From Gynurincola endophyticus (lineage in GTDB: Bacteria > Bacteroidota > Bacteroidia > Chitinophagales > Chitinophagaceae): DNA of 64,000 nucleotides. Location: positions 904,033 to 968,032 of the forward strand of contig NZ_RCWL01000001.1 in assembly GCF_003991195.1 (NCBI RefSeq), in the 5' to 3' direction. Each line of letters starts with the position of its first letter. The stretch's first letter is position 1. Shown here piece by piece: positions 1 to 8,779 of the stretch. A program made the position numbers and the translations under genes. A model generated the notes under the pieces. That model saw nothing but the letters and a program-made list of their open reading frames with translations, was not told the origin of the DNA and made no database searches.

Positions 1-117
1 ATAAAGAATTGGTCTTATGCTATTCCCCTTCATCCACAATTTTCAATTCTCCATTTTCCATTTCTTAACTCCTTTCAGATTGAAAATCAGAATATTTTGA
101 AACTTTTTTTAAAAAGA
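1..117. other. Intergenic AT-rich start of window
   Basis: No gene is visible. Positions 37-65 carry a polypurine/polypyrimidine stretch containing TTTTCAATTCTCCATT. This is the same as the right arm of the dispersed inverted-repeat element seen at 28640-28725 and 34723-34793, so a copy of that element is probably cut by the window edge. Confidence 0.5.
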
Positions 118-148
118 TTTGGTGGTTAATGAAATATTGTTATCTTTG
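118..148 (+). promoter_or_regulatory. Promoter of initiator tRNA
   Basis: A TTTG -33 box (118-121) and a TATCTTTG -7 box (141-148) are separated by 19 bp, an exact match to the Bacteroidota housekeeping promoter (TTTG-N19-TAnnTTTG). Transcription should start near 155 and give a precursor with about 50 nt of 5' leader before the tRNA at 207. Confidence 0.8.
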
Positions 149-206
149 CACTCCCGTTACGGTAAAACGAGCGGTCAATAGCGATAAAAATTGAAACTAA
201 TTATAT

Positions 207-278
<72 letters not shown>

Positions 279-285
279 CTCAGGA

Positions 286-316
286 AGGAGATTCTGCTTA
301 GAGTCTCCTTTTTTTA
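286..316 (+). terminator. Terminator of tRNA-fMet
   Basis: A nine-base stem (AGGAGATTC at 286-294 with GAGTCTCCT at 301-309, one G:T pair) closes a 6-nt loop and runs straight into a T tract (309-315). It is placed 8 nt after the tRNA 3' end. Confidence 0.9.
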
Positions 317-348
317 TTAGTATAATCTGAATGTTGATTTTACCTTTG
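317..348 (+). promoter_or_regulatory. era promoter, -7 box 341-348
   Basis: TACCTTTG at 341-348 matches TAnnTTTG, and TTAG at 317-320 is a weak -33 box. The box ends 6 nt before the ATG at 355, so transcription probably starts at or within a few bases of the start codon. This supports the start at 355 over an in-frame upstream ATG at 331. Confidence 0.6.
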
Positions 349-354
349 CAAACG

Positions 355-1224
355 ATGAAAGCAGGATTTGTAAATATTTTTGGTAAACCGAATGCCGGCA
401 AAAGCACTTTGTTAAACGCCATCTTAGGAGAGCGTCTGGCCATCGTTTCACCTAAAGTTCAAACAACGCGCCATCGTATTAAAGGAATTGTTACAGAATC
501 CGAATACCAGATCATTTTTTCAGACACACCGGGTATTATTTCACCCAAATATAAGTTGCAGGAAAAAATGATGGATGCCGTAAAAAGCGCTCTGGAAGAT
601 GCGGATGTAGCCATATTGCTGGTAGACATAAATGATGATTACCAGGCGGCACATGAATTGTTTGATGCATTGAAGTTAAGAGTGCCGGCACTGGTGCTGT
701 TAAATAAAATCGACAAGGCTAAAAAATCAAAAATTGATACCGTTCAGCAATTTTTCAGTGAGAAGGGATATTGTAAAAAAGTTATCTCAATCTCTGCATT
801 GCAGAATATTGGTGTGGAACAGGTAATTCCTGAAGTGTTAAATTATTTACCTGAAAGTGAACCTTTCTTCGGTGAAGACGAATTAACAGACCTGCCTACC
901 CGCTTTTTTGTAGCTGAAATGGTGAGAGAAAAGATATTTGAATTGTATCAGGAGGAAATTCCTTATCATACAACAGTGCAGATAAGAGAATTTAAAGAAA
1001 AATCAACCCTGACTAAAATTTCTGCAGATATCATTGTTCAGCGCGAAACGCAAAAAATGATTTTACTGGGAGAAAAGGGATCGATGATAAAAAAACTAGG
1101 CACCGAATCGCGCATTTCGATCGAACAGTTTCTGGATAGAAAAGTATTTCTGGAACTTTTTGTAAAAGTTCGTCCGAAATGGCGTGACAATGATTTGTTT
1201 TTGAAAGAATACGGATATCACTAA
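355..1224 (+). CDS. era: GTPase Era
   Basis: Era is an essential GTPase that binds the 3' end of 16S rRNA and acts as a checkpoint in 30S subunit maturation. The 289-aa product has the normal family length. The G1 loop GKPNAGKS is at residues 10-17, the G2 region has QTTRHR, G3 is DTPG, and G4 is NKID. The C-terminal part, with the segment GEKGSMIKKLG, is the KH RNA-binding domain. I place the start at 355, the second in-frame ATG, because the first (331) lies upstream of the -7 box and adds eight residues not expected in the family. der follows after 14 nt in the same direction, so the two ribosome-assembly GTPases probably form an operon. Confidence 0.95.
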   Translation: MKAGFVNIFGKPNAGKSTLLNAILGERLAIVSPKVQTTRHRIKGIVTESEYQIIFSDTPGIISPKYKLQEKMMDAVKSALEDADVAILLVDINDDYQAAHELFDALKLRVPALVLLNKIDKAKKSKIDTVQQFFSEKGYCKKVISISALQNIGVEQVIPEVLNYLPESEPFFGEDELTDLPTRFFVAEMVREKIFELYQEEIPYHTTVQIREFKEKSTLTKISADIIVQRETQKMILLGEKGSMIKKLGTESRISIEQFLDRKVFLELFVKVRPKWRDNDLFLKEYGYH

Positions 1225-1238
1225 AATATAGTATCGAA

Positions 1239-2555
1239 ATGGCTGGTTATACAGTTGCAATAGTAGGAAGACCTAATGTGGGAAAAAGTACCTTCTTCAA
1301 TCGTTTGCTCGAATCTCGTAAAGCGATTGTAGATGATGTTAGCGGAGTTACCCGCGACCGTCAATACGGAATTGCCGATTGGAACGGTAAATCTTTTAAC
1401 GTAATTGATACGGGTGGGTTTGTTCCTCAAAGTGAAGATGTTTTCGAAATGGAAATCCGCAAACAGGTAAATATCGCTTTGGAAGAAACCAATGCGGTTA
1501 TTTTTATGTGCGATGCCGCTACCGGAATCACTGATCTGGATGAAGCAATGGCAGACCTGCTTCGCCGTACTTCAAAACCTGTATTCCTCGTTATAAATAA
1601 AGTTGACAACAACGAACGCCTGCTCGAAGCAACTGAGTTTTACGGACTCGGTTTCGATAATATATTCTTTGTTTCGGCAATGTCGGGTAGCGGAAGTGGT
1701 GATTTGCTCGACGCTATTACGGAAAATATCACCGACGAACTGAGCCAGCAAACTGAAGAAAAAGATGCGTTGCCGAAGTTTGCAATTATCGGTCAGCCCA
1801 ATGTTGGAAAATCATCTTTACTGAACTCATTGGTAGGGCAGGAAAGAACGATTGTAAGTGATATCGCAGGAACTACCAGAGATACTATCCATACACACTA
1901 TAACCTTTTCGGAAAGGAATTTATTCTGATCGATACAGCGGGTATCCGCCGGAAAACTAAAGTGCACGAAGATCTTGAGTTCTATTCTGTTATCCGGGCT
2001 ATTAAAGCAATGGATGAAGCGGATATTTGTTTACTGGTATTGGATGCCCAAAAAGGTATTACCGCTCAGGATTTAAGTATTTACTCGCTCGCCGCCAGAA
2101 AAGGAAAGGGAATTGTAATCTTAGTAAATAAGTGGGATACTGTTGAAAAAGAAACCAATACCGCCAGAGATTATGAAAAAGAACTGAAAAACCGCCTGGC
2201 TCCTTTTAACGACGTGCCGATTATTTTTATCTCGGCTACTGAAAAGGTGAGAATTCATAAAGCTATTGAGTCTGCATTACAGGTTTATGAAAATAAATCT
2301 AAAAAAATACCTACTTCAAAGTTAAATGATGTAATTCTGAAGGCCATAGAAACTTATCACCCACCGGTGGTAAGGGGGCACGCGGTTAAGGTAAAATATA
2401 TTACCCAACTGCCTACCCATGTACCGTCTTTTGCCTTTTTCTGTAACTTCCCCGATGATATTAAGCAGCCGTATAAGAACTATCTTGAAAATCAATTAAG
2501 AAAGAATTTTGATTTTTCAGGCATTCCGGTAAGGCTGTTCTTCAGAAAAAAATAA
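1239..2555 (+). CDS. der: Ribosome assembly GTPase Der (EngA)
   Basis: Der is a double-GTPase needed for 50S ribosome maturation. The 438-aa protein shows the two tandem G domains that define the family: the first with GRPNVGKS (residues 10-17), DTGG and NKVD, the second with GQPNVGKS (from residue 185), DTAG and NKWD. A C-terminal KH-like domain of about 100 residues follows and ends in a basic tail (VRLFFRKK). Length and order of parts are normal. It lies 14 nt after era and is followed by a terminator at 2695, which supports an era-der transcript. Confidence 0.97.
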   Translation: MAGYTVAIVGRPNVGKSTFFNRLLESRKAIVDDVSGVTRDRQYGIADWNGKSFNVIDTGGFVPQSEDVFEMEIRKQVNIALEETNAVIFMCDAATGITDLDEAMADLLRRTSKPVFLVINKVDNNERLLEATEFYGLGFDNIFFVSAMSGSGSGDLLDAITENITDELSQQTEEKDALPKFAIIGQPNVGKSSLLNSLVGQERTIVSDIAGTTRDTIHTHYNLFGKEFILIDTAGIRRKTKVHEDLEFYSVIRAIKAMDEADICLLVLDAQKGITAQDLSIYSLAARKGKGIVILVNKWDTVEKETNTARDYEKELKNRLAPFNDVPIIFISATEKVRIHKAIESALQVYENKSKKIPTSKLNDVILKAIETYHPPVVRGHAVKVKYITQLPTHVPSFAFFCNFPDDIKQPYKNYLENQLRKNFDFSGIPVRLFFRKK

Positions 2556-2870
2556 ATTTTCAGATACAATAAATATTTAGTATCTTTTAAGTATAAACGT
2601 GTATTGTTAAAAGATTTATTACTTTAATGGCTCATATTCAATACATTCTTTATTTGACTTCGATAATAATCCGATAGGCATATAAATCTTTATGAAAAAC
2701 TCCCGTTAAGGGAGTTTTTTTATACTTGCAAGATTCTAAAGGATTCTTATTTTTACATAATTATTCAATTGAAGGTCTGATCAGCGCTTACTGAAAAACC
2801 TCAATCTTCCAGAGAAACCACTTCCACATATCCTCTTCGAATAGAAACCACAAAACATTCAACTACTTGT
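2556..2870. other. Intergenic region after der
   Basis: This 315-bp region holds the era-der terminator (2695-2721) and the upstream region of the secreted protein at 2871. I see no convincing -7 box for the latter; TATACTTG around 2721-2728 is the nearest candidate. No ORF or RNA gene is supported. Confidence 0.5.
2695..2721 (+). terminator. Terminator of era-der
   Basis: AAAAACTCCC (2695-2704), a 5-nt loop, then GGGAGTTTTTT (2710-2720) form a classical hairpin followed by a T run. It lies 140 nt beyond the der stop codon. Confidence 0.85.
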
Positions 2871-5288
2871 ATGAAATATTTCTACACGACCTTACTTCTA
2901 TTGGTGTGCTTTGCAGCCTCCTCACAAAACCTTTATTGGATAGGTGGGCCTTCAGGTAACTGGAATAATCCCGCTAACTGGAGTGCTGTTTCAGGCGGCC
3001 CTTCGGCAAGTACTGTTCCGGGTACATCGAACTACGCTGTATTCAATACGAATGCAACAGTAACTTTTGATGTAACCAGTACTACTATTACCGGCTTACA
3101 TATATTAAATGCCAGTAATGTGAAATTGGTTGCCAATGACAACGCAACACTCACCGTAACCAGTACCAATACTTCAGCAGCTGCTACCGGCTTGTATGTT
3201 GCAGCCAATGCAGTATTAACCGATTCAATGACGGCATATCCTTCAGGTGTATTTACCCTTCAGTTTGGGAATAATGCCAAAGGAACCGTAGATGGTATGC
3301 TGGTAACCACAGGCGACCCGGGTACAGGCCTTTTACCGAATGTCGGTAAAAGCCGTATCGCATTCAATGCTTATGGTGGCAGTAATAACAATGCTTTACT
3401 GACTATCAACGGTACTTACAAACAAATGAACAGCGCAGGTGCTACCGGATTAACTGCCAGTCAGATACCTTTCTGGGTGTTTAGTGCGGGCAGTACACAC
3501 TGGATAAACTCCTTAACCGGTGGAAATATCGGCCCTGCCGTTTATGATAATACATCAACTATTCATATCGGTGGCGATATTAATACGATGCCGGTATTCT
3601 CTACTAATCTTGCCAGCGTAGGAAATGTAGTAGTAGACATTGTAAGCTTTGGGGGGCCATCCGTTAATAACCTGGGTTTAGTATTTCCGAATAACTTACC
3701 TATTAACGGTAATCTTACTTTCCGCAGAACCGCGAATGCTCCGCTGCTGATTGCGGGTCCTACGGTTTCTAATTCGCTTTTAAGAGTAAACGGTAATTTA
3801 GTGATAGAATCACCGGCGCAGGTAGCCATCGGTTCGTATAATGACCATGCTGCTACGTTGGAAGTGGCAGGAAATGTAGTAATGTCGGGCGGTACTTTGT
3901 ACTTTAGAAAAACGCCTACCACTGCCACTACCTATACTACTCCAACCGTACTAAAAGTATTCGGTAATATTCAACAGACCGACGGTTCAATTACAACCGG
4001 AACAGTGAACGTTTCTTCACCAACCGATGAATTATTTGTGGTGGAGATGGCCGGTACTACCGCACAAACGATCAGTGCTACCGGTGGCGATTGGGATAAT
4101 ACACTTAAAAATATAGTTCTTCGTATCAATAATAGCCTCGGTGTTACCACTACAACCAACGTACGTGTATCTAAAGTGAGCTGGAATAGTGCTAATGCTG
4201 GAATTATTAATACCAGTACAGCTGCTCCTTTAACGATTTTGAATCCAAGTACTACCGATGCTACCGTAATGAACAATGCCGGCAGCACCGGCTATGTTGA
4301 CGGACCGGTACGCCGTGTAACGAATACTGTTGCGGCATATGTGTTTCCAACCGGAGATAATGGCGTTTACAGACCATTAATAATATTACCGGAAGATACC
4401 AACCCGACAGTTTTCGAAGCTCAATACTGGAATGAAGCTTTTGCTAATCTGAATACTTCACCGATTATGCATGGTATTTCTAATCAGGAATACTGGAGAG
4501 CCAGAACAACTTCAGGAACGACCAATGCAAGTGTTCAATTAACATTAAACAATATTGTACCGGGAACAAATCCTACCGACGGTTTAGTAGTAGCCAGTTA
4601 CAATGGAAGTCAATGGGTATCTGAATATGCAGGAACCGTTTCGAATATGCTGGTGCCGGGTAATGTAGACGAAGGTCAGGTTCAATCTGAATACTCAGCT
4701 TTAAACCGTTATTATACATTCGGATTCGGAACTGCAGCAACTTTACCGATTGAGTTGAAAAAATTCAATGTAAGTAAAATAAATAATAATCAGGCTTCAG
4801 TGGAGTGGGAAATCACTACTGAAAGTACACCGGTATCATTTGTTGTTGAGCGTTCATTAAACGGTGTTCAGTTTACAGCTATTGCTACTGTAAATGTTAC
4901 CAGCGCTACTCAATATCAATACATCGATACTGAATTACCTTCAGGTCGTGTATACTACCGTTTGAGAATGATTGATCAGGATGGTTCTGCTACTTACTCA
5001 GATATTCAGTCTGTTCAGATCAGTAACAGTGGTGATAAAGTACAGCTGTATCCGACAATATCCAATACACAAACACAGATCAAACTGAATATTTCAAGAT
5101 CTGCTAAAATCACCCTTGTTGTTTCTGATAACAGCGGAAGAATTGTTCAACGCAATGCTTATTCGGTAAATGCAGGAACACAAATGATTCCGTTAAATGT
5201 GTCAACCTGGGCTAATGGAGTTTATTATGTAGTAGTGTTGTATGAAGATGGCACTAGCTCAGCTCCGCAGCGATTTATTAAACAATAA
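2871..5288 (+). CDS. T9SS-exported adhesin-like repeat protein
   Basis: This 805-aa exported protein has an N-terminal signal peptide (MKYFYTTLLLLVCFAASSQ). It is followed by the motif YWIGGPSGNWNNPANWS, typical of large surface proteins of Bacteroidota. The middle (about residues 50-600) is rich in Thr, Asn, Val and Gly with repeated 'I-G-G-x-x' and 'V-x-G-x-V' strands, which suggests a beta-helix or stacked beta-sandwich fold. Around residues 625-715 is a fibronectin-III-like module (LPIELKKFNVSKINNNQASV). The last 80 residues (VQLYPTIS... GVYYVVVLYEDG... FIKQ) are a type A T9SS sorting domain, so the protein should be secreted across the outer membrane and anchored or released. Substrate or partner is unknown. 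It is monocistronic, closed by a strong terminator. Confidence 0.85.
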   Translation: MKYFYTTLLLLVCFAASSQNLYWIGGPSGNWNNPANWSAVSGGPSASTVPGTSNYAVFNTNATVTFDVTSTTITGLHILNASNVKLVANDNATLTVTSTNTSAAATGLYVAANAVLTDSMTAYPSGVFTLQFGNNAKGTVDGMLVTTGDPGTGLLPNVGKSRIAFNAYGGSNNNALLTINGTYKQMNSAGATGLTASQIPFWVFSAGSTHWINSLTGGNIGPAVYDNTSTIHIGGDINTMPVFSTNLASVGNVVVDIVSFGGPSVNNLGLVFPNNLPINGNLTFRRTANAPLLIAGPTVSNSLLRVNGNLVIESPAQVAIGSYNDHAATLEVAGNVVMSGGTLYFRKTPTTATTYTTPTVLKVFGNIQQTDGSITTGTVNVSSPTDELFVVEMAGTTAQTISATGGDWDNTLKNIVLRINNSLGVTTTTNVRVSKVSWNSANAGIINTSTAAPLTILNPSTTDATVMNNAGSTGYVDGPVRRVTNTVAAYVFPTGDNGVYRPLIILPEDTNPTVFEAQYWNEAFANLNTSPIMHGISNQEYWRARTTSGTTNASVQLTLNNIVPGTNPTDGLVVASYNGSQWVSEYAGTVSNMLVPGNVDEGQVQSEYSALNRYYTFGFGTAATLPIELKKFNVSKINNNQASVEWEITTESTPVSFVVERSLNGVQFTAIATVNVTSATQYQYIDTELPSGRVYYRLRMIDQDGSATYSDIQSVQISNSGDKVQLYPTISNTQTQIKLNISRSAKITLVVSDNSGRIVQRNAYSVNAGTQMIPLNVSTWANGVYYVVVLYEDGTSSAPQRFIKQ

Positions 5289-5301
5289 TATACATACTGC
5301 A

Positions 5302-5345
5302 AAGAAGAAGCCCCTCAACAACGTTGAGGGGCTTCTTCTTTAATG
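5302..5345. terminator. Bidirectional terminator
   Basis: A perfect 18-bp stem (5302-5319 with 5323-5340) with a 3-nt loop carries A/T-rich ends on both sides. It lies between the convergent genes ending at 5288 (+) and 5391 (-) and can serve both. Confidence 0.9.
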
Positions 5346-5390
5346 AATACTCCTCATTAAAGATGAAAATACTAATCAATGAAGTAATTT

Positions 5391-6455
5391 TTATTGCCCC
5401 AGGTAAGCAGTTATTATTTTTTCGCGCATCTTGTTAAGATCAACCGTATTGGTATTAGATAAGATAATCAGGGTAACTCCTTTATCGATCAGGTGAACCC
5501 AGTTCGAGTTAAATCCGTATCCATAGCCTTGTCTCTCTGCAAAAAGAGTATTGACGTTTCCGAATTTCTTTTCATAAACCCAGAATCCAAAGGCAACCTC
5601 TCCCAGGTGAGGATACGCAGTCAACATCAGATGAACGGTTTCTTTCTTTAAGAGGCGGTGATTAAACAATGCCTGGTCAAAGATCAATAAGTCTTCAGCC
5701 GTAGAGTACATGGCACCGGAAGAAAAATAATTATCTATGTAATAATTTGTTGGGGTATAAAAATCGGTAATGCTTGCTTCTTTATTAAAATAGGCATTAC
5801 TCATGCCGGTCACTATATCTTCATGATGTAAGTAGTTCGTGTTATCCATTTTCAGCGGATCAATGATCTGCTGTTGTAAGACTGCCTGATAAGACTTGCC
5901 ATAAATTTTCTCTATGATTCTACCCAGTATAATGTAATCTCCATTGTTGTAATTAAATTTTGTTCCCGGAGTTTCGAGCAGTGCTCCGGAGCAATATCGT
6001 TGAATAAATGTATCAACAGGCCAGATAGTAGTGTTATAAGCCTCCGCCAGAAAACTGATATCTTTTTGTTCTCGCCCACCACTATATGTCAGAAGATTTC
6101 TGATTGTTATTTTATCGGCACCTTCACCCTGGTATTCAGGGTAATACTTTGCTATAGTTGAATCGAGATGAAGTTTACCGTTTTCATACAGCTGCATAAT
6201 CAGTACAGCTGTAAAGGTTTTGGTAATAGAGAATATTTTGAACCTTGATTTTGCCGAAAAGTTTATAGAGTTGGTACGGTCTGCTAAGCCGGTATATCTG
6301 AGATATTCTTTTTTTCCATTTTTAGCGATTAAGATAGTGCCGTTGAAGTTTGCTTTAAGAATAATTGAGTCAACTACTTTTTCAACTTTGCGGAGTTGAC
6401 CGTACAATAAGTTAGTTGCAATAACAAATACGAACAGAGCTGATAATTTTTTCAT
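5391..6455 (-). CDS. Secreted serine hydrolase, beta-lactamase/PBP4-like
   Basis: This is a 354-aa member of the serine beta-lactamase/DD-peptidase-like family (class C fold). The signal peptide is MKKLSALFVFVIATNLLYGQ. The SxxK motif is S76-I-T-K79 in FKIFSITKT, and the YxN motif is Y169-N-N171 in KFNYNNGDY. The third (KTG/HxG) box is not obvious. Such enzymes act as D-amino-acid peptidases, esterases or beta-lactamase homologues in the periplasm; the sequence alone does not decide which, and true beta-lactamase activity should not be assumed. It stands alone, preceded by the terminator of the upstream gene and closed by the shared hairpin at 5302-5345. Confidence 0.85.
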   Translation of the reverse strand: MKKLSALFVFVIATNLLYGQLRKVEKVVDSIILKANFNGTILIAKNGKKEYLRYTGLADRTNSINFSAKSRFKIFSITKTFTAVLIMQLYENGKLHLDSTIAKYYPEYQGEGADKITIRNLLTYSGGREQKDISFLAEAYNTTIWPVDTFIQRYCSGALLETPGTKFNYNNGDYIILGRIIEKIYGKSYQAVLQQQIIDPLKMDNTNYLHHEDIVTGMSNAYFNKEASITDFYTPTNYYIDNYFSSGAMYSTAEDLLIFDQALFNHRLLKKETVHLMLTAYPHLGEVAFGFWVYEKKFGNVNTLFAERQGYGYGFNSNWVHLIDKGVTLIILSNTNTVDLNKMREKIITAYLGQ

Positions 6456-6478
6456 GTATCTGAATAAGTAGTGATAAA

Positions 6479-6512
6479 CAAAAAAGCGGTTACATAAGTG
6501 TTACCGCTTTTT
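6479..6512 (-). terminator. Terminator after glmS-DUF4954
   Basis: AAAAAGCGGT (6481-6490) pairs with ACCGCTTTTT (6503-6512) around a 12-nt loop. On the minus strand the stem ends in a T run. It lies 29 nt downstream of the DUF4954 stop codon. Confidence 0.8.
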
Positions 6513-6540
6513 ATATCGTAGAACATCCTGAGGTAAAATA

Positions 6541-8754
6541 TTACAGATTGAATTTTTTCAGAATCTGTTGTACCTCTTTTTTGAACTTTTTAAATTCAAC
6601 TTCTTCCTGCAGAATGAAAGTATTTTCTTCAAACTTTCCGATAACAGCATCCATAGTAGCCGGGTCTGTATAAACCATTTGGCGGAATGGGCTGGTATAG
6701 TCTTTTTCTCTTGACTGATAGATCATTTGATAGATCCATTCTTTAGTAAGAATAGCATTTTGTAAAAGGTTCTTCCAGTCTTCTTTTTTACCTTCCGATA
6801 ATGAAATACCTGAGATCAGTTTATAAACATGCAGAGCCTGTTGAAGTTTTAATGTGCTATAGTCACGTGCTTCTGCTTCGTAGAAGGCATGTACCTGGTT
6901 CCAGCTGTTTACTTTTCCTGTTTCAATAGAATGAAGTAAAGTGTCGAGGTGTTTACCAGGTATTAGTTGTCCGCCCACATTCACCCATTCGCTCAATGGA
7001 GCAGAGGCAGGAAGGTGTTTTACCAGTGTTGCAAATTGTTTGTAACCGTATTGCTCAATAAAAGAAATTATTTCTTTTGCTGTATAAAACTCAACCATCT
7101 TCCTGTAAAGCTGGTATCCTTTTGCCAGTTTTACAATTCTTGTTTTCCGTTTTGTATTCTCAAATCCGGTTACTTTGATATCCAGAGTATCAATGATCGG
7201 GTCGTCGTTTAATAATAATTCCTTTCCTTGTTTGCGAATCGCTTTATCAGTATGTTCTTTAAAGTTGTTTTTAGACTGAAAATAAGCATCTCCCACCCAG
7301 TGTTCAATCATCTCAATGGCATTCAGCATTTCGTTGACGGTGTCGGGAGCCAGATAGTTGAACTCAAGCAATTGCTGTTTATTCACACGTTTATCTCTGT
7401 CGATATATTTCCAGGAGTTTCTGGCTAATGCATACATGTTATACTGGAACCAATATCCAGGCATAACCGTTAATTCGTTGTTTTTAGCATCATTCGATAC
7501 TAAACTGAAAGGTAGCGGTATGTTTAGTTCAGAAGAGTAATCTCCTTTTGCCAGAATAGTATAAGAAGCAAAAACGGAATTGTGTTTTATGCTTACGCAG
7601 AGTGCAGGCCAGAATCCTCTTCCGGCGATTAATTCACCGTCAGCACTTCTTGAATTGTGGTTAGATCCTAAGGTAGCTCCGGCTGCTATATTACTTTGTC
7701 CTTGTATTAAAGAGGCACAGAGAAAAGAGTTGTTATGGTGTTGTTCGTGTGAAGGGAATATTAAAGAGTTTAATACTTCGCAACACGAGATGGTAGAATT
7801 ATCTCCAAGGTATGAGTTAATCAGGCGTGCTCCGTATTTTAATTGTGAGTGAGAGGCCATAAAAAACCTTACTGCCTTTACACCATAAAAGACTCTGCAT
7901 CCATAATCAACAATACCGTTTACCAGTTCACAACCTTCACCAACCTGGGTTTGTGAAGTAGCGTTTGAATGAATGGTAACATTCTTGATTTTATTGGCTC
8001 CTTTGATATATGCATCGGTGCCAATATTGGTATCTTTGATGATCTTACAGTTTTTGATGACTGTTCTGTCTCCGATTGTACCGTAGTAGCCTCGTTTGTT
8101 ATCAAACTTTTGTTGAGTAAAGTTTTTGAACTGTTCCATCAGAGTGGTATTACCTCTGTAACGGCTCCACAAAAATGCATCACCGGGTAGCATACCAATA
8201 AACGGAAGAATTTTTCTTCCGCCATTCTCATTACACACTTCTAACCAGATTCTGATGTCTTCTTTTTCTCCTTCTTTAATAATGCCGTTTCCGAATTTAG
8301 ACTTATTGGTAGTAGCAATTTCGTTGGTATTAATTAAGATCACTTCACTGCCAACGATAACGTGAGATAAGAAATTGACATTATCAACTACAACATTGTC
8401 GCCAAAATCACAGCTGATAATAGTGCTGTTGTAAAGTCCTACCGGGCGTTTCAGGTTATGAAACTCAAGGTAAAAGGATTCGAGTTTACCGATTCTTACT
8501 AAACCGTAAAATTTACAGTTCTGTACCAGTTCAGGGTTAAATGCATCTGATACGAAAATGTTATTCCAGTTGTCGGTTGTATTTCGGTTACGAACGAGTA
8601 TTTCAATTTCAAAGGCAGTCAGTTGACGGTATTTTATACCATTGTTATTCTGCTCATACCGGATGTAGTATTCATCCTTACCTTCGGGAAGGTAAGGATG
8701 TTCTATAAAGTTGTATCCTAAATGATGGATGGGCTGTTTTTGAATAATATTCAT
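6541..8754 (-). CDS. DUF4954 family left-handed beta-helix protein
   Basis: The 737-aa cytosolic protein matches my memory of the DUF4954 family, found almost only in Bacteroidota. Residues about 80-400 contain the irregular hexapeptide repeats of a left-handed parallel beta-helix (NSTIISCDFGDNVVVDNVNF and similar), the fold used by sugar-nucleotide acyl- and nucleotidyltransferases such as GlmU and LpxA. The C-terminal 300 residues are largely helical and of unknown role. No signal peptide is seen. It starts 25 nt after glmS with no terminator between, so it is almost certainly co-transcribed with glmS. This suggests a role in amino-sugar or UDP-GlcNAc metabolism, which is inference; no enzyme activity is established to my knowledge. 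Confidence 0.75.
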   Translation of the reverse strand: MNIIQKQPIHHLGYNFIEHPYLPEGKDEYYIRYEQNNNGIKYRQLTAFEIEILVRNRNTTDNWNNIFVSDAFNPELVQNCKFYGLVRIGKLESFYLEFHNLKRPVGLYNSTIISCDFGDNVVVDNVNFLSHVIVGSEVILINTNEIATTNKSKFGNGIIKEGEKEDIRIWLEVCNENGGRKILPFIGMLPGDAFLWSRYRGNTTLMEQFKNFTQQKFDNKRGYYGTIGDRTVIKNCKIIKDTNIGTDAYIKGANKIKNVTIHSNATSQTQVGEGCELVNGIVDYGCRVFYGVKAVRFFMASHSQLKYGARLINSYLGDNSTISCCEVLNSLIFPSHEQHHNNSFLCASLIQGQSNIAAGATLGSNHNSRSADGELIAGRGFWPALCVSIKHNSVFASYTILAKGDYSSELNIPLPFSLVSNDAKNNELTVMPGYWFQYNMYALARNSWKYIDRDKRVNKQQLLEFNYLAPDTVNEMLNAIEMIEHWVGDAYFQSKNNFKEHTDKAIRKQGKELLLNDDPIIDTLDIKVTGFENTKRKTRIVKLAKGYQLYRKMVEFYTAKEIISFIEQYGYKQFATLVKHLPASAPLSEWVNVGGQLIPGKHLDTLLHSIETGKVNSWNQVHAFYEAEARDYSTLKLQQALHVYKLISGISLSEGKKEDWKNLLQNAILTKEWIYQMIYQSREKDYTSPFRQMVYTDPATMDAVIGKFEENTFILQEEVEFKKFKKEVQQILKKFNL

Positions 8755-8779
8755 TCGTGATATTTATTCAGTAAAATGA

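Noticed and set aside
3563..4288. Minus-strand ORFs of 105-121 codons inside the 2871-5288 gene
   Set aside because: They are antisense shadows of a Thr/Asn-rich repeat protein with no start signals or similarity.
5391..6455. Calling the serine hydrolase a beta-lactamase resistance gene
   Set aside because: Only the SxxK and YxN motifs are clear; the third motif is not, and most family members are peptidases or esterases.
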